DNA from: Mageeibacillus sp. UBA6976
GTDB lineage: Bacteria > Bacillota > Clostridia > Saccharofermentanales > Saccharofermentanaceae
Length of the DNA stretch: 64,000 nt
Direction of reading: 5' to 3'
Assembly (NCBI GenBank): GCA_002450155.1
Contig: DJYO01000022.1
Coordinates: forward strand, 62,001-126,000
The notes beneath the pieces are model-generated. The model did no database searches and had not been told where the DNA came from. It saw nothing but the letters and a program-made list of their open reading frames with translations. The position numbers were made by a program, and so were the translations under genes. This document shows, one piece after another, positions 24,868-33,565 of the stretch (the stretch's first letter is position 1; each line of letters begins with the position of its first letter).

Positions 24868-25410
24868 ATGATCAATGAAACCAAGATCTATCCTGACTGG
24901 AAGCCCAGTACGCTTTCCATCGTTCTTTCAATAGTATGCTGCCTCAGTTATGTGGGGATCATGCTCAGTCCTATAGTCTTCTCCATATGGATGGTATTTG
25001 CTGATAACTATGCAGTTCCGCTCATAATCATGTATCTGTTCATGATTACCTGCTCACTTGCCATGAGCGTGATCATGATCATCTCACAGTGGAAGATCCT
25101 GACCAAGGCAGGACAGCCCGGCTGGAAGTGCCTTATTCCTGTCTACAATACCTGGACACTCTACGAGGTCGCAGGATATCAGGGATACTATTCTCTCCTT
25201 GGCTTTATTCCTGTTGCAGGTCCTGTTATCGCGCTTATCGCTGCATTCCTTGTCAGCATGTCTCTTGCAATGAAGTTTGGCAAATCCAAGGCCTGGGGTG
25301 TTGTTCTGCTCGCCTTGCTGGCACCTGTCGGTTATACGGTATTAGGTTTTTCCGAGAACACTTACATCGCAAGTGCAGGTCACCAGATGAATGAAGGACT
25401 CTTCGAATAA
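24868..25410 (+). CDS. Small polytopic membrane protein (DUF5684-like)
   Basis: 180 residues, about five hydrophobic segments. The central motif KAGQPGWKCLIPVYNTWTL followed by Y/G-rich residues is typical of the DUF5684 family (signal-peptidase-associated or plain membrane proteins of unknown role). The ATG follows a strong GGGGGGAT site. An extended -10 (TGCTATAAT, ending 24835) gives a short leader. It ends at a bidirectional terminator. The function is unknown. Confidence 0.8.
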   Translation: MINETKIYPDWKPSTLSIVLSIVCCLSYVGIMLSPIVFSIWMVFADNYAVPLIIMYLFMITCSLAMSVIMIISQWKILTKAGQPGWKCLIPVYNTWTLYEVAGYQGYYSLLGFIPVAGPVIALIAAFLVSMSLAMKFGKSKAWGVVLLALLAPVGYTVLGFSENTYIASAGHQMNEGLFE

Positions 25411-25434
25411 TCCAAAAGATCTGATCAAATGATA

Positions 25435-25470
25435 AGAGGCTGCCTGAGTAGATTCATTCAGACAGCCTCT
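25435..25470. terminator. Bidirectional intrinsic terminator
   Basis: AGAGGCTGCCTGA pairs with TCAGACAGCCTCT around a 10-nt loop, followed by CTTTAT on the plus strand. It sits between convergent genes ending at 25410 and 25491. Confidence 0.85.
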
Positions 25471-25490
25471 CTTTATACTCCGGATAACAA

Positions 25491-26828
25491 TTACTCGTAA
25501 CCTTGCCTCTTCATCCTCTTGTAGTCTTCATCATCGTAGTCAGTCTGGTTTTTCCTTGCAAAGAAGCTTCCGCTCTCATTTACCTCCGGACTTGCAGGAG
25601 ATGCTTCGGCCTTATCCTTATTTTCCGCTGATACAGGCTCTGCAAAACCCTTATCAGGCTCAGGATACTCTGCTGTAAGAGATACTTCTTTATCCTTCTT
25701 ACCTGCTTTGACAAGGCCCTTAATAACACCGATGATCGCGATCGCAATAAATCCGCACCAGAAGAGGGCAAAGATCAGGAGACCGTAATCACCCTTCTGA
25801 GCCTCGTCGATCGCGCTCCCCAGCATTCCCAGGCCCACCAGGGCAAAGGGGATCAGGAAGACTATTCCCACAACGGCTATCACGGACCTTACGGCTTTGT
25901 TTGCACCTGAATCAGCCACCGAGGACGCAGATGAATAATAGGACTGGAACTTGGGATCCGCCTGTTTTGCCTGATCTTTCTCGGTAAGGGGCACTTCCTG
26001 ATATTCTCTCTTTTGCTCCTTGTGGTAATTCTTATACATAAGAAAGCCTACTGCAAGCATTAGCCCGACAAAGAACAATGCAGGAAGGAAAGATAAAAAG
26101 GTACGCATTCCTCTCCTTGCAGGCGTAGGATTGATGCTGCGGTCTGCGAGCTCGGTTGCACGCTCAAAAGCATCTGTCATGGCCTTGCCGACTTCCACGC
26201 CGTCATCAAGGTCATCAGTAAGCTGTCTGCCGAACTTCTCGAAGAAGCTCTCTGTTATTATGTTGTCTGTATCATCGCCCTTGACTGCTTCCCACGAGAA
26301 ATCATAACTTCTGTTTGAAGGAACCGAATATACAACAACAAAGTGCTTCTCATCAGAATAATCTGTTACATAGACCTCAAAGGTAAAATCCTCCAGATCG
26401 CTGCTGGACTCTTCCCAATCGCTATCATGGAATGTGTATACGACCGGGCAGATGCCGGTTACGTCCTGAAATTCCTTGAGCTGCTCCGTAAGGGCCTCGT
26501 CGTCTGCTATAACATCAATATTGTCATAGACATACTGATCCTGATCAGGGTAGTCTGCCTTGAGTTTCTGAGGCCTGTCAGAAACAATGGCAAAGAGCAT
26601 TACAAACCCAAAGATAAATCCGAAGATCGGAAATACAAATACACTTGCGAGTGAAGGTTTTACCGGCTTCGTCCTGGAGTAAATGTACTTCTCCTTACCA
26701 TTCTCGTCATAGTACATATACCTTCTTGCACCATGAAAATAATGCGTTGATGTCCCGGAAGAAGAAGATCCGTGACTTGAACTGTGGAATCCGCCTCCGT
26801 GAGATCCACCACCTGCGCTGTGTGGCAT
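25491..26828 (-). CDS. TPM-domain-like integral membrane protein with Gly/Ser/His-rich N-terminus
   Basis: 445 residues. The first 35 residues are Gly/Ser/His-rich (GGGSHGGGFHSSSHGSSSS), then a helix (~60-83), a TPM-phosphatase-like extracytoplasmic domain (~90-235, with VTGICPVVYTFHDSDW and FVVVYSVPSNRSYDFSW), another helix (~245-265), a cytoplasmic linker, two helices (~312-370) and a charged tail. TPM domains are known from photosystem repair proteins and bacterial membrane proteins of unclear function. The start is an ATG after a weak GGGGAG site. It lies 66 bp downstream of the epimerase-type gene. Confidence 0.75.
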   Translation of the reverse strand: MPHSAGGGSHGGGFHSSSHGSSSSGTSTHYFHGARRYMYYDENGKEKYIYSRTKPVKPSLASVFVFPIFGFIFGFVMLFAIVSDRPQKLKADYPDQDQYVYDNIDVIADDEALTEQLKEFQDVTGICPVVYTFHDSDWEESSSDLEDFTFEVYVTDYSDEKHFVVVYSVPSNRSYDFSWEAVKGDDTDNIITESFFEKFGRQLTDDLDDGVEVGKAMTDAFERATELADRSINPTPARRGMRTFLSFLPALFFVGLMLAVGFLMYKNYHKEQKREYQEVPLTEKDQAKQADPKFQSYYSSASSVADSGANKAVRSVIAVVGIVFLIPFALVGLGMLGSAIDEAQKGDYGLLIFALFWCGFIAIAIIGVIKGLVKAGKKDKEVSLTAEYPEPDKGFAEPVSAENKDKAEASPASPEVNESGSFFARKNQTDYDDEDYKRMKRQGYE

Positions 26829-26893
26829 AAATCTATCCTCCCCAAATATAAATTCCAGGAATAAGATACCACATTTGACGACCTTATGTTAGA

Positions 26894-27907
26894 TTAAAAT
26901 GCCTTGCGTGCCCGATCCAGAGCCGCTACTACCCTGTCACACCAGAGGTCGAATTCAGGATCCTCGATCTGGTATTCAGGGTGATCTAAGATATTTGAGA
27001 TCGTGATGCGCACGCCCTCTTCGAATCTTACCCTCGTGCAAAAATCCGGAACTATGCGCCTTATCTTGGTAGTGTCAAATACAACGGAGCATGCCTTGTC
27101 TCCTAACAAGGATCCTTCAAAATCGTAGTCACTTACATCTCTCAGAAATTCAGATGCCACATGGACACAATTGAGCTTAACGCCTAATACCTTTGCTATG
27201 GTCTCATAGATCTGATCCCATGTGAGTGTCTCGTCGCTCATTATCTGGAAGGCTTCGCCGATCGCATGGGGATTTCCGATCAGGCCCACATATCCTCTTG
27301 CAAAATCAGTATTAAATGTCATGGTCCAAAGGGATGTTCCGTCTCCGTGGATAATAACAGGCTTATTCTCCAGCATGCGCTTTGCCACCTGCCAGCTGCC
27401 CTTGCTGCCGTGGACACCAAGGGGAATACTGCGTTCGTCGTAGGTATGGCTCGGCCTTACTATGGTTACAGGGAAGCCTTCCTTCCTGTAATAAGACATA
27501 AGGAGCTCCTCGCAGGCGATCTTATCCCTTGAATACTGCCAGTACGGGTTTGCAAGAGCTGTACCCTCGGTTATACGGTAATCTGCCACAGGCTTATGGT
27601 AAGCAGATGCAGAGCTTATATAGATATACTGCCCCGTCCTGCCTGCAAACAGCCTTATGTCACGCTCGATCTGTGAAGGGACAAAACCAATGAATTCGCA
27701 GACTGCGTCAAAATACATTCCGGAGATCTTGCTCTTAACATCGTCCTCATTATTGATGTCCGCATTGATAATGTTTATCCCGGAAGGAAGCTCAGAACTC
27801 CTGCTGCCGCGGTTAAGAAGATACACATCATCCGTTCCCCTCTCTGCGAGAAGTCTGGTGACCGCCATGCTGATCGTACCGGTTCCTCCAATAAGTAAGA
27901 TCTTCAT
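26894..27907 (-). CDS. NAD-dependent epimerase/dehydratase-family protein
   Basis: 337 residues, extended SDR type. The N-terminal Rossmann motif is GGTGTISMAVTRLL (residues ~8-21), the active-site region is YISSASAYHKP, and the YWQYSRDK segment holds the catalytic Tyr-x3-Lys variant. The C-terminal part resembles nucleotide-sugar epimerases and related reductases. No substrate can be named. It follows the SDR gene by 13 bp behind an AGGAGGG site, so the two are an operon. The AraC regulator at 28765, divergent from them, is the obvious candidate controller. Confidence 0.88.
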   Translation of the reverse strand: MKILLIGGTGTISMAVTRLLAERGTDDVYLLNRGSRSSELPSGINIINADINNEDDVKSKISGMYFDAVCEFIGFVPSQIERDIRLFAGRTGQYIYISSASAYHKPVADYRITEGTALANPYWQYSRDKIACEELLMSYYRKEGFPVTIVRPSHTYDERSIPLGVHGSKGSWQVAKRMLENKPVIIHGDGTSLWTMTFNTDFARGYVGLIGNPHAIGEAFQIMSDETLTWDQIYETIAKVLGVKLNCVHVASEFLRDVSDYDFEGSLLGDKACSVVFDTTKIRRIVPDFCTRVRFEEGVRITISNILDHPEYQIEDPEFDLWCDRVVAALDRARKAF

Positions 27908-27920
27908 ATTTCCCTCCTGA

Positions 27921-28664
27921 TCAATAAGGACTGCTCATCTCTTCTGCCGCTTTAACCGCCTCTTCGAGTGTCATGTCGTAGAACTGCCCTGCAGCAAAGA
28001 TCCTGCCAGATAGGGGTTTATCTATAAATGCTCCGACTACTACGCCGGGGAGTGCGCTCTCAGGTGCGTTAGGGGCATTGGGTCCCCCGAGATCCGTCCT
28101 GCACCAGCCCGGATCTGCGAGATTGATCGCAACGTCGGTGCCTCTTAACTTGGAGCCGATATCGATAGTTACTTTGTTAAGAGCTGCCTTGCTTGCGGAA
28201 TAACCTGCCTGCTCAGGCTCTAATGCTATGCCGCTGGTGGTATTAACGATCCTGCCGAACCCCGCCTCGGTCATCTTGGGCAGGAAGTGATAACAAATAA
28301 GCATAGGCGCTATGGTATTTATAGCAAAGCTTACTGTGTAATCCTCTACCGGAGTGTTCATATAATCCGTTCTGTATGCTATCTGCATGCCGGCATTATT
28401 GAGTACTATGTCTACTCTGACACCTGTATCATCTATAGCCTTGAGCATAGCTCTTACAGAATCAGGATCAGATAATTCGCAGCTGACCTGAATACAGGAT
28501 ACACCTCTGGCTTCTATCTCTTTACTAAGCTCCTGTGTGTGCTTATTATCTCTGCTCTGAGCTATGATGTTGCATCCCCTGTCTGCCAGGAAGAGTGCTG
28601 CGAGCCTGCCTATACCTCTTGCTGCGCCTGTAACGAGCGCCCATCTGCCGTTAACATCAACCAT
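27921..28664 (-). CDS. Short-chain dehydrogenase/reductase
   Basis: 247 residues of the classical SDR fold: TGAARGIGRLAALFL (cofactor loop), NNAGMQ, the catalytic Ser in VNTTSGIA and Tyr-x3-Lys in GYSASKAAL, plus DPGWCRTDLGGP. The substrate is unknown. The ATG at 28664 follows GGAGG at good spacing; the frame stays open another 120 bases upstream through a very hydrophobic stretch that overlaps the divergent promoter region, so I exclude it. Confidence 0.92.
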   Translation of the reverse strand: MVDVNGRWALVTGAARGIGRLAALFLADRGCNIIAQSRDNKHTQELSKEIEARGVSCIQVSCELSDPDSVRAMLKAIDDTGVRVDIVLNNAGMQIAYRTDYMNTPVEDYTVSFAINTIAPMLICYHFLPKMTEAGFGRIVNTTSGIALEPEQAGYSASKAALNKVTIDIGSKLRGTDVAINLADPGWCRTDLGGPNAPNAPESALPGVVVGAFIDKPLSGRIFAAGQFYDMTLEEAVKAAEEMSSPY

Positions 28665-28764
28665 ATTTACGCCTCCGCTTATAAAGCTATGTATGTTAAC
28701 TATATATCTTGGCAGAAGGATTAAGTATAATAAATAGAGCAAATAATATAACAGATATGCAATT

Positions 28765-29607
28765 ATGTACGAATACTCAGACATCAAGGACCACAGATAC
28801 GAATGCTTTACCGAGGACCATAACAGTCCTTACGAAGTCAGGCTGCACTGGCATTACTTTATGGAGATCATGTATATCCTGGATGGCTCAGCTAAGGTAA
28901 CCGTAGGACGTGATGAACTTACTGCCATGCCGGGAGATCTGGTAGTGCTCCTGCCCTCTGTTATGCATGCGATAAAGACATTAGAACCTAACACCAGGTA
29001 TTCCGTCATCAAATTCACTCCCGGAAGCTTTGCTTCAAGAGAGCTTAGCTGGAGTGATCTTGCATTGCTGAAGCTCGCATCAGACAGGAACATCAATGCG
29101 CTGCTCAGATCCCCTGACATATCAGGCAGTCTTATCCCCGCCCTGATAGATAATTCGATCAAAGAGATGGAGGACAAAAAGCCCGGGTATCTTGGAATAA
29201 TAAGCTGTGACGTCCAGATAGTGCTCACTGAGATAATAAGGCTGTGGGCATCTCAGGGCTTTGCTACCGGCTCCCTTAATCAGAGCGAGGAGGAATATCT
29301 TGATATCGAAGCCTTGCCCTCTTATATCGAGGACAATATATCATCTCCTCTTGTCGCCTCCCGTATAGCCTCCATGTGCAACATGAGCTATTCAGGTTTT
29401 GCCAGGAGATTCCGCAAGGTGTTTGGCAGGTCATTCAAGGAATATGTTCAGTATATAAGAGTTACCAAAGCCTCCGAGCTTCTTAAGACAACGGGTATGG
29501 ATATAGCAGGGATCAGTAATGTCACCGGTTTCAGTGACGCAAGCCACCTCATAAGGGTTTTTAAGAAAGAGTTTGGCACAACGCCTGCAAAGTACAGAAA
29601 CTCCTAG
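28765..29607 (+). CDS. AraC-family regulator with N-terminal cupin
   Basis: 280 residues. An N-terminal cupin/AraC ligand domain (~20-110; LHWHYFMEIMYILDGSA and MPGDLVVLLPSVMHA) is followed by a two-HTH AraC DNA-binding domain at ~180-280 (SRIASMCNMSYSGFARRFRK, then ISNVTGFSDASHLIRVFKKEFG). It is divergent from the SDR-epimerase pair and probably activates it. The start has no clear Shine-Dalgarno; a TATAAT lies about 36 bp upstream. Its stop overlaps by 4 bp the stop of the convergent membrane protein gene. Confidence 0.9.
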   Translation: MYEYSDIKDHRYECFTEDHNSPYEVRLHWHYFMEIMYILDGSAKVTVGRDELTAMPGDLVVLLPSVMHAIKTLEPNTRYSVIKFTPGSFASRELSWSDLALLKLASDRNINALLRSPDISGSLIPALIDNSIKEMEDKKPGYLGIISCDVQIVLTEIIRLWASQGFATGSLNQSEEEYLDIEALPSYIEDNISSPLVASRIASMCNMSYSGFARRFRKVFGRSFKEYVQYIRVTKASELLKTTGMDIAGISNVTGFSDASHLIRVFKKEFGTTPAKYRNS

Positions 29608-31067
29608 CCTATCCTTATTGTTACATCGTCAGGTATCTTATAGAACTCTCTAAAGAATACTTCCCTTTCTTTGTCAGCAGGATCAGGATCGTGAAGATAG
29701 ATCTCATGAGGATACCGCTCTAGTAACACCTCGGTTATCTCTCCCTGTCTTGCCCTCCTGATCTCATCCATGCGGCGGGAAGTGGCAGCTCCGATATCAA
29801 AGTAGATAAGTCCCATAAGAGCTGCCCTAATTACAAGGAGCAGCAAAAGGCCGGTATGAACGATCCTTACCATTCCTATAGAAGCTCTTATCTTCAGCAT
29901 GCCTGATAACAGGGCAAGAGTGGTTACATGGATAATATATGTCGTTACATAGAGCCTGGGGCCCCAGTTGTAGAGTATGCACATGGGACTTATTACCAGA
30001 GGTGCAAAGATCCAGAGGATGACGGCAAGTCTTACGTCCTGATGATCCAGCATCATGAGCTCGCATAAAACTGCAATGAATATGGCTATCCCAACGAACC
30101 CGGCCAAAGATTTCAGATCTATAAATAACGAGAGTGCGAGATATACTACTATGGCACTATTTACTCCCGAAGTGCAGTATAAGACTGCTCTGCTTATACT
30201 CTTCTTCCTGTGCTGCCAGACTAAAACCGTCAGGACCAGGACTATCAGTATGGTTACAAGGGCATTCCAGCTGTCATATATGGGACCTATGCAGGAGCCT
30301 GTAAGAAAGCTCAGGCTCTTGGTTATCTTAACGGGCAACGGGTCATCCATATCAAAGATAAACCTGCGGTAACCGTCTACCGCTTCGCCCGTTCCCACAA
30401 GCTCTCTTACGGTACCGCTAAAGAGGCATATGAGAGTTCCTGTGAGATTGCCGCCAAAGACAAGAGCCATTGTTATCTTATCCCCTGCCTTACGCCTGAT
30501 AACATCTATCAGACAGCATAGGGATATGAGGGTTGTTGCAATGGCCACATTTTCAAGGAAGAGCTGCATTACTATGGCAAGGATAAATAGGAGCATCCTC
30601 TGCCATATCCTGTCAAAGTTTTTGCCCCTTACCACATAAAGCCATATGAGTACCAGGGGCATTACAAGGATATAGTTGGCAGCTCCTGCCACCCATCCGT
30701 ATGTCTCGCACCAGATGTTTACATCCATAAGAAGAAGCAGAAGATTTGATATCAGATATATCCTGAGCCTGGCTCCCTTGTCTTCCCTTTTAAGTCCTGC
30801 CATAAGGAGAGGGATAAGGCTGTAGCCAAGACCCAGGAACAATGTCTTAAGAACTGCAGATCTCGTCATCAGGACCTCAAGGAGGTTGCCTGCATAGCGG
30901 CTGTTAAGGTCCGCATTTATAAGGTGGTCCATGCCATACTTAAGGCCCCAGTCCCAGTCGTCATGCATGTAGGGAATGTTATATGCGATAAAAAACCAGA
31001 CAAGAGTCATGAAGGCTATAAGCGCGATCTCTATTCCGGTTATCTTTGCTCTGTCAGACTTATCCAT
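29604..31067 (-). CDS. Polytopic membrane protein, DUF6056/GT-C-like
   Basis: 487 residues with about 11 helices. After helix 1 comes MHDDWDWGLKYGMDHLI, an acidic pair in the first extracytoplasmic loop as in GT-C glycosyltransferases and the DUF6056 family. A soluble tail (~430-487) ends the protein. It probably acts on lipid-linked sugars at the outer face, but no substrate is evident. Its start overlaps by 8 bp the stop of the next membrane protein gene upstream, showing translational coupling. Confidence 0.78.
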   Translation of the reverse strand: MDKSDRAKITGIEIALIAFMTLVWFFIAYNIPYMHDDWDWGLKYGMDHLINADLNSRYAGNLLEVLMTRSAVLKTLFLGLGYSLIPLLMAGLKREDKGARLRIYLISNLLLLLMDVNIWCETYGWVAGAANYILVMPLVLIWLYVVRGKNFDRIWQRMLLFILAIVMQLFLENVAIATTLISLCCLIDVIRRKAGDKITMALVFGGNLTGTLICLFSGTVRELVGTGEAVDGYRRFIFDMDDPLPVKITKSLSFLTGSCIGPIYDSWNALVTILIVLVLTVLVWQHRKKSISRAVLYCTSGVNSAIVVYLALSLFIDLKSLAGFVGIAIFIAVLCELMMLDHQDVRLAVILWIFAPLVISPMCILYNWGPRLYVTTYIIHVTTLALLSGMLKIRASIGMVRIVHTGLLLLLVIRAALMGLIYFDIGAATSRRMDEIRRARQGEITEVLLERYPHEIYLHDPDPADKEREVFFREFYKIPDDVTIRIG

Positions 31068-32604
31068 TGCACTCTACTACCATCCATCGGATAGTTATGC
31101 TCTCCTTGTAGATGGAACTCACCGTATTATCGTAAACGACCTTGTATCTGTCAGTTGCGTTATAGAGATCATCTGCAAAATACTCATCTGTCGTCCCGGG
31201 AGTAAGGTCCAGTACAATGGCGTCGCAGTCATATTTGGCAACAAATTCATCCATATCGCTTATGTTATTTATCATCATCTGATCCGTTATGTAGTCTGTC
31301 CCGGAGAAACTCGCCATATAAAGATCTGATCTGTTGTCTATATGAACGGGTATTCCGTAGAATGCAAGCCAGGTGCCTGTATTGAAGGAGTTGTAGATAC
31401 GCTTGTATCCGTTTTGATTCACGCAGTCTATAACGCCTTCATCGTATGCGGCGATGGCACTTGCAGCAGACATTGTATTGGAGGGTATGAAGTTTACTAT
31501 GTTAAATATCGTGCACGCACCAAAGAACAGGATGCAGAAACCGGATAAGATGTAATAGGAGATGCTGCTGAAGCTGACCTTATCCTTCCTTATGCGGAGC
31601 ACATTATCGTTTACCCATATGACCAGGCTCTGCACTTCCTCCATGCAAAGGGCGGGGATAAACATTGCGGTAAAGTTCATGAAACGGCAGTACTTGCAGG
31701 ACAGGATAAGGAACATGCAAAACAGTCCCAGCCTGGTAACAGCCCCTTTGTCAAAATCCCTGACCTTGCCTGAAGTTGCAAAACCTATAAGCACCAACAG
31801 TATTATCGCGATCTCCCAGATCTCAAACGTCTTGGGAGCCCATTCCATATTAAGGGCCCATACCCCCTCACCTTCTGACTGGACAAGGGCATAGGTCCAG
31901 ACCTTTGCCCCTATGGGATTCAGGAGCGTACATACAAAAGCACCTGCCATTACTGCAAGTCTTATAATTGCTCTCTTATACTCCCTATATATGGCTTCGA
32001 TTACTGCGAATACAATATAGACTACAAACAGCAGCGGCACCATGCCTCCGTGTATCCAGGCAAGGAGGAATGCTGCGGCCATAAAGAATATCGCCTTAAA
32101 GCTCTCCTTCTTATCCGAGAGCATTACATATATGACCAGAAGGAAACACAGCTCTGAGAAAAGATGGGGCCTTGCATTGTAATTAGGAAAAGAAAGCAGC
32201 CTTGCAGCACCTGCGCAGGCTACTATTATCAGGGGGTGGACCCGCCCCGAGTACCTCTTGAATATAATTGCTGCTATCCCATAGTTAAATATGGCGCAGA
32301 CTCCGATTATGCCGGCCAGGCCGAACAGCTTATAGAAAATGGCGACTATAAAATACCAGCCTGTCTCATGGGGCCACCAGTTAAGACCCTCATGCCAGCT
32401 GTAGATCTCTTTTGGGATCAGGTTACCATTAGCAAGGCTGTCTAAACCTATCCTTATCTGTATCGCTGTATCGCCCACATAGTTACCTATCATGTCCGTA
32501 TAGAAGAACGGACAATATATAAGTATGAGGGCGCATATCAGGAAGATCCTCCTTGATCTGAGGAGCTTATCTTGCTTTAAAGTCAGGGCTTCTTTGCTTT
32601 CCAT
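31060..32604 (-). CDS. Polytopic membrane protein, GT-C-like
   Basis: About 514 residues: a short charged N-terminus, helix 1 (~17-37), a loop carrying VGDTAIQIRIGLDSLANG and SWHEGLNWWPHETG, then some ten helices and a ~110-residue soluble C-terminal domain. The first-loop acidic residue and aromatic-rich segment resemble PMT/ArnT-like glycosyltransferases. I start at the ATG at 32604 behind AGGAAG; the frame extends upstream to 32691 without a ribosome site. It forms a two-gene operon with 29604-31067. The 229-bp gap to the divergent ABC genes holds promoters and operators. Confidence 0.78.
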   Translation of the reverse strand: MESKEALTLKQDKLLRSRRIFLICALILIYCPFFYTDMIGNYVGDTAIQIRIGLDSLANGNLIPKEIYSWHEGLNWWPHETGWYFIVAIFYKLFGLAGIIGVCAIFNYGIAAIIFKRYSGRVHPLIIVACAGAARLLSFPNYNARPHLFSELCFLLVIYVMLSDKKESFKAIFFMAAAFLLAWIHGGMVPLLFVVYIVFAVIEAIYREYKRAIIRLAVMAGAFVCTLLNPIGAKVWTYALVQSEGEGVWALNMEWAPKTFEIWEIAIILLVLIGFATSGKVRDFDKGAVTRLGLFCMFLILSCKYCRFMNFTAMFIPALCMEEVQSLVIWVNDNVLRIRKDKVSFSSISYYILSGFCILFFGACTIFNIVNFIPSNTMSAASAIAAYDEGVIDCVNQNGYKRIYNSFNTGTWLAFYGIPVHIDNRSDLYMASFSGTDYITDQMMINNISDMDEFVAKYDCDAIVLDLTPGTTDEYFADDLYNATDRYKVVYDNTVSSIYKESITIRWMVVECNG

Positions 32605-32758
32605 ATATATCTTCCTGTAGCTGTGTCCGATAACCGATACTAATACTATACAACAACCTGTCAAAGATAATTTGTCTTTTGTGTGTCTCATATGCTAATT
32701 AAACAAAGCAAGATACCGAAGACTTCAATATTTGGAGAAGGTGAACAAGAAAAGCGCA

Positions 32759-32787
32759 TTGACACGTTAGCTGTTGCTAACTATAAT
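32759..32787 (+). promoter_or_regulatory. Consensus sigma-A promoter of the ABC transporter operon
   Basis: TTGACA (32759-32764), exactly 17 bp, TATAAT (32782-32787): a perfect consensus promoter. The spacer is almost entirely filled by the DtxR-type palindrome at 32764-32783, so a bound repressor would block RNA polymerase directly. Confidence 0.9.
32764..32783. promoter_or_regulatory. DtxR-type operator inside the promoter spacer
   Basis: ACGTTAGC-TGTT-GCTAACTA: core TTAGC-N4-GCTAA, the same layout as the boxes upstream of feo, the ZIP transporter, DUF3793 and enolase. It lies between the -35 and -10 hexamers. Confidence 0.78.
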
Positions 32788-32813
32788 ACATATGAACAGT
32801 TGTTCATATGTAT
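32786..32813. promoter_or_regulatory. 28-bp perfect palindrome at the transcription start, probable second repressor operator
   Basis: Arms ATACATATGAACA and TGTTCATATGTAT with a 2-bp GT centre, 13 bp each and perfect. It begins in the -10 hexamer and covers the predicted start site. Length and symmetry resemble TetR/AcrR-type operators. No TetR-type gene is in the window, so its regulator is unknown. Confidence 0.8.
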
Positions 32814-32833
32814 GATAGAAGAGGTTATGTGTT

Positions 32834-33553
32834 ATGTCAGAGAAAGAATTAAAAGAATTTCTTAATGTATCCAATGTATACAAGGCCTTCGGCGAAGGTG
32901 ACGGAAGACAGGAAGTACTTAAGGGAATGGATTTCCAGGTTAAGAAGGGCGAGTTCTGCGTTCTCCTGGGACCTTCAGGATCAGGTAAGTCTACCCTGCT
33001 CAATATAATCGGCGGCATCGACAGTGCAGATGAAGGCTATATTTCCATAGCGGGAGACAAATTAAGGGATATGGATGAGAAGGCTCTCACAAGATACAGG
33101 AGAATGCACCTGGGCTATGTTTTCCAGCTTTATAATCTTATCCCGAACCTGAACGTCAAGGAAAATATCGAGGTAGGTGCTTATCTGTCAGACAGCCCTC
33201 TTGATATAGATGAGCTCCTTAACACTCTGGGGCTCTGGGACCACAGATACAAGCTCCCCAACCAGCTCTCCGGCGGTCAGCAGCAGAGAACATCCATCGG
33301 CAGAGCCATCGTAAAGAACCCGGACATCCTGCTCTGTGACGAACCTACCGGTGCTCTCGACTACAATACATCCAAGGAGATCTTAAAGCTCATAGAGGAT
33401 GTCAATCAGAAGTACGGCAATACTGTCATAATGGTTACCCACAATAATGCGATCCAGGATATGGCAGACCACATCATCAAGCTCCGTGACGGCGTTGTAA
33501 GAAAGAACATCATAAACGACCACAAGATCAGCGCCACAGAGCTTGACTGGTAA
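32834..33553 (+). CDS. ABC transporter ATP-binding protein (LolD/MacB type)
   Basis: 239 residues with Walker A GPSGSGKST, Q-loop VFQLYNLIPNLNV, signature LSGGQQQR, Walker B ILLCDEPTGALD and switch His in VTHNN. The order and the LIPNLNVKENI segment are typical of the MacB/LolD subfamily that partners FtsX-type permeases. It drives the permease encoded 12 bp downstream. Its promoter carries a DtxR-type box in the spacer and a second palindrome over the start, so it seems to be tightly repressed and linked to metal status. Confidence 0.93.
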   Translation: MSEKELKEFLNVSNVYKAFGEGDGRQEVLKGMDFQVKKGEFCVLLGPSGSGKSTLLNIIGGIDSADEGYISIAGDKLRDMDEKALTRYRRMHLGYVFQLYNLIPNLNVKENIEVGAYLSDSPLDIDELLNTLGLWDHRYKLPNQLSGGQQQRTSIGRAIVKNPDILLCDEPTGALDYNTSKEILKLIEDVNQKYGNTVIMVTHNNAIQDMADHIIKLRDGVVRKNIINDHKISATELDW

Positions 33554-33565
33554 GGGGGCTTTTGT

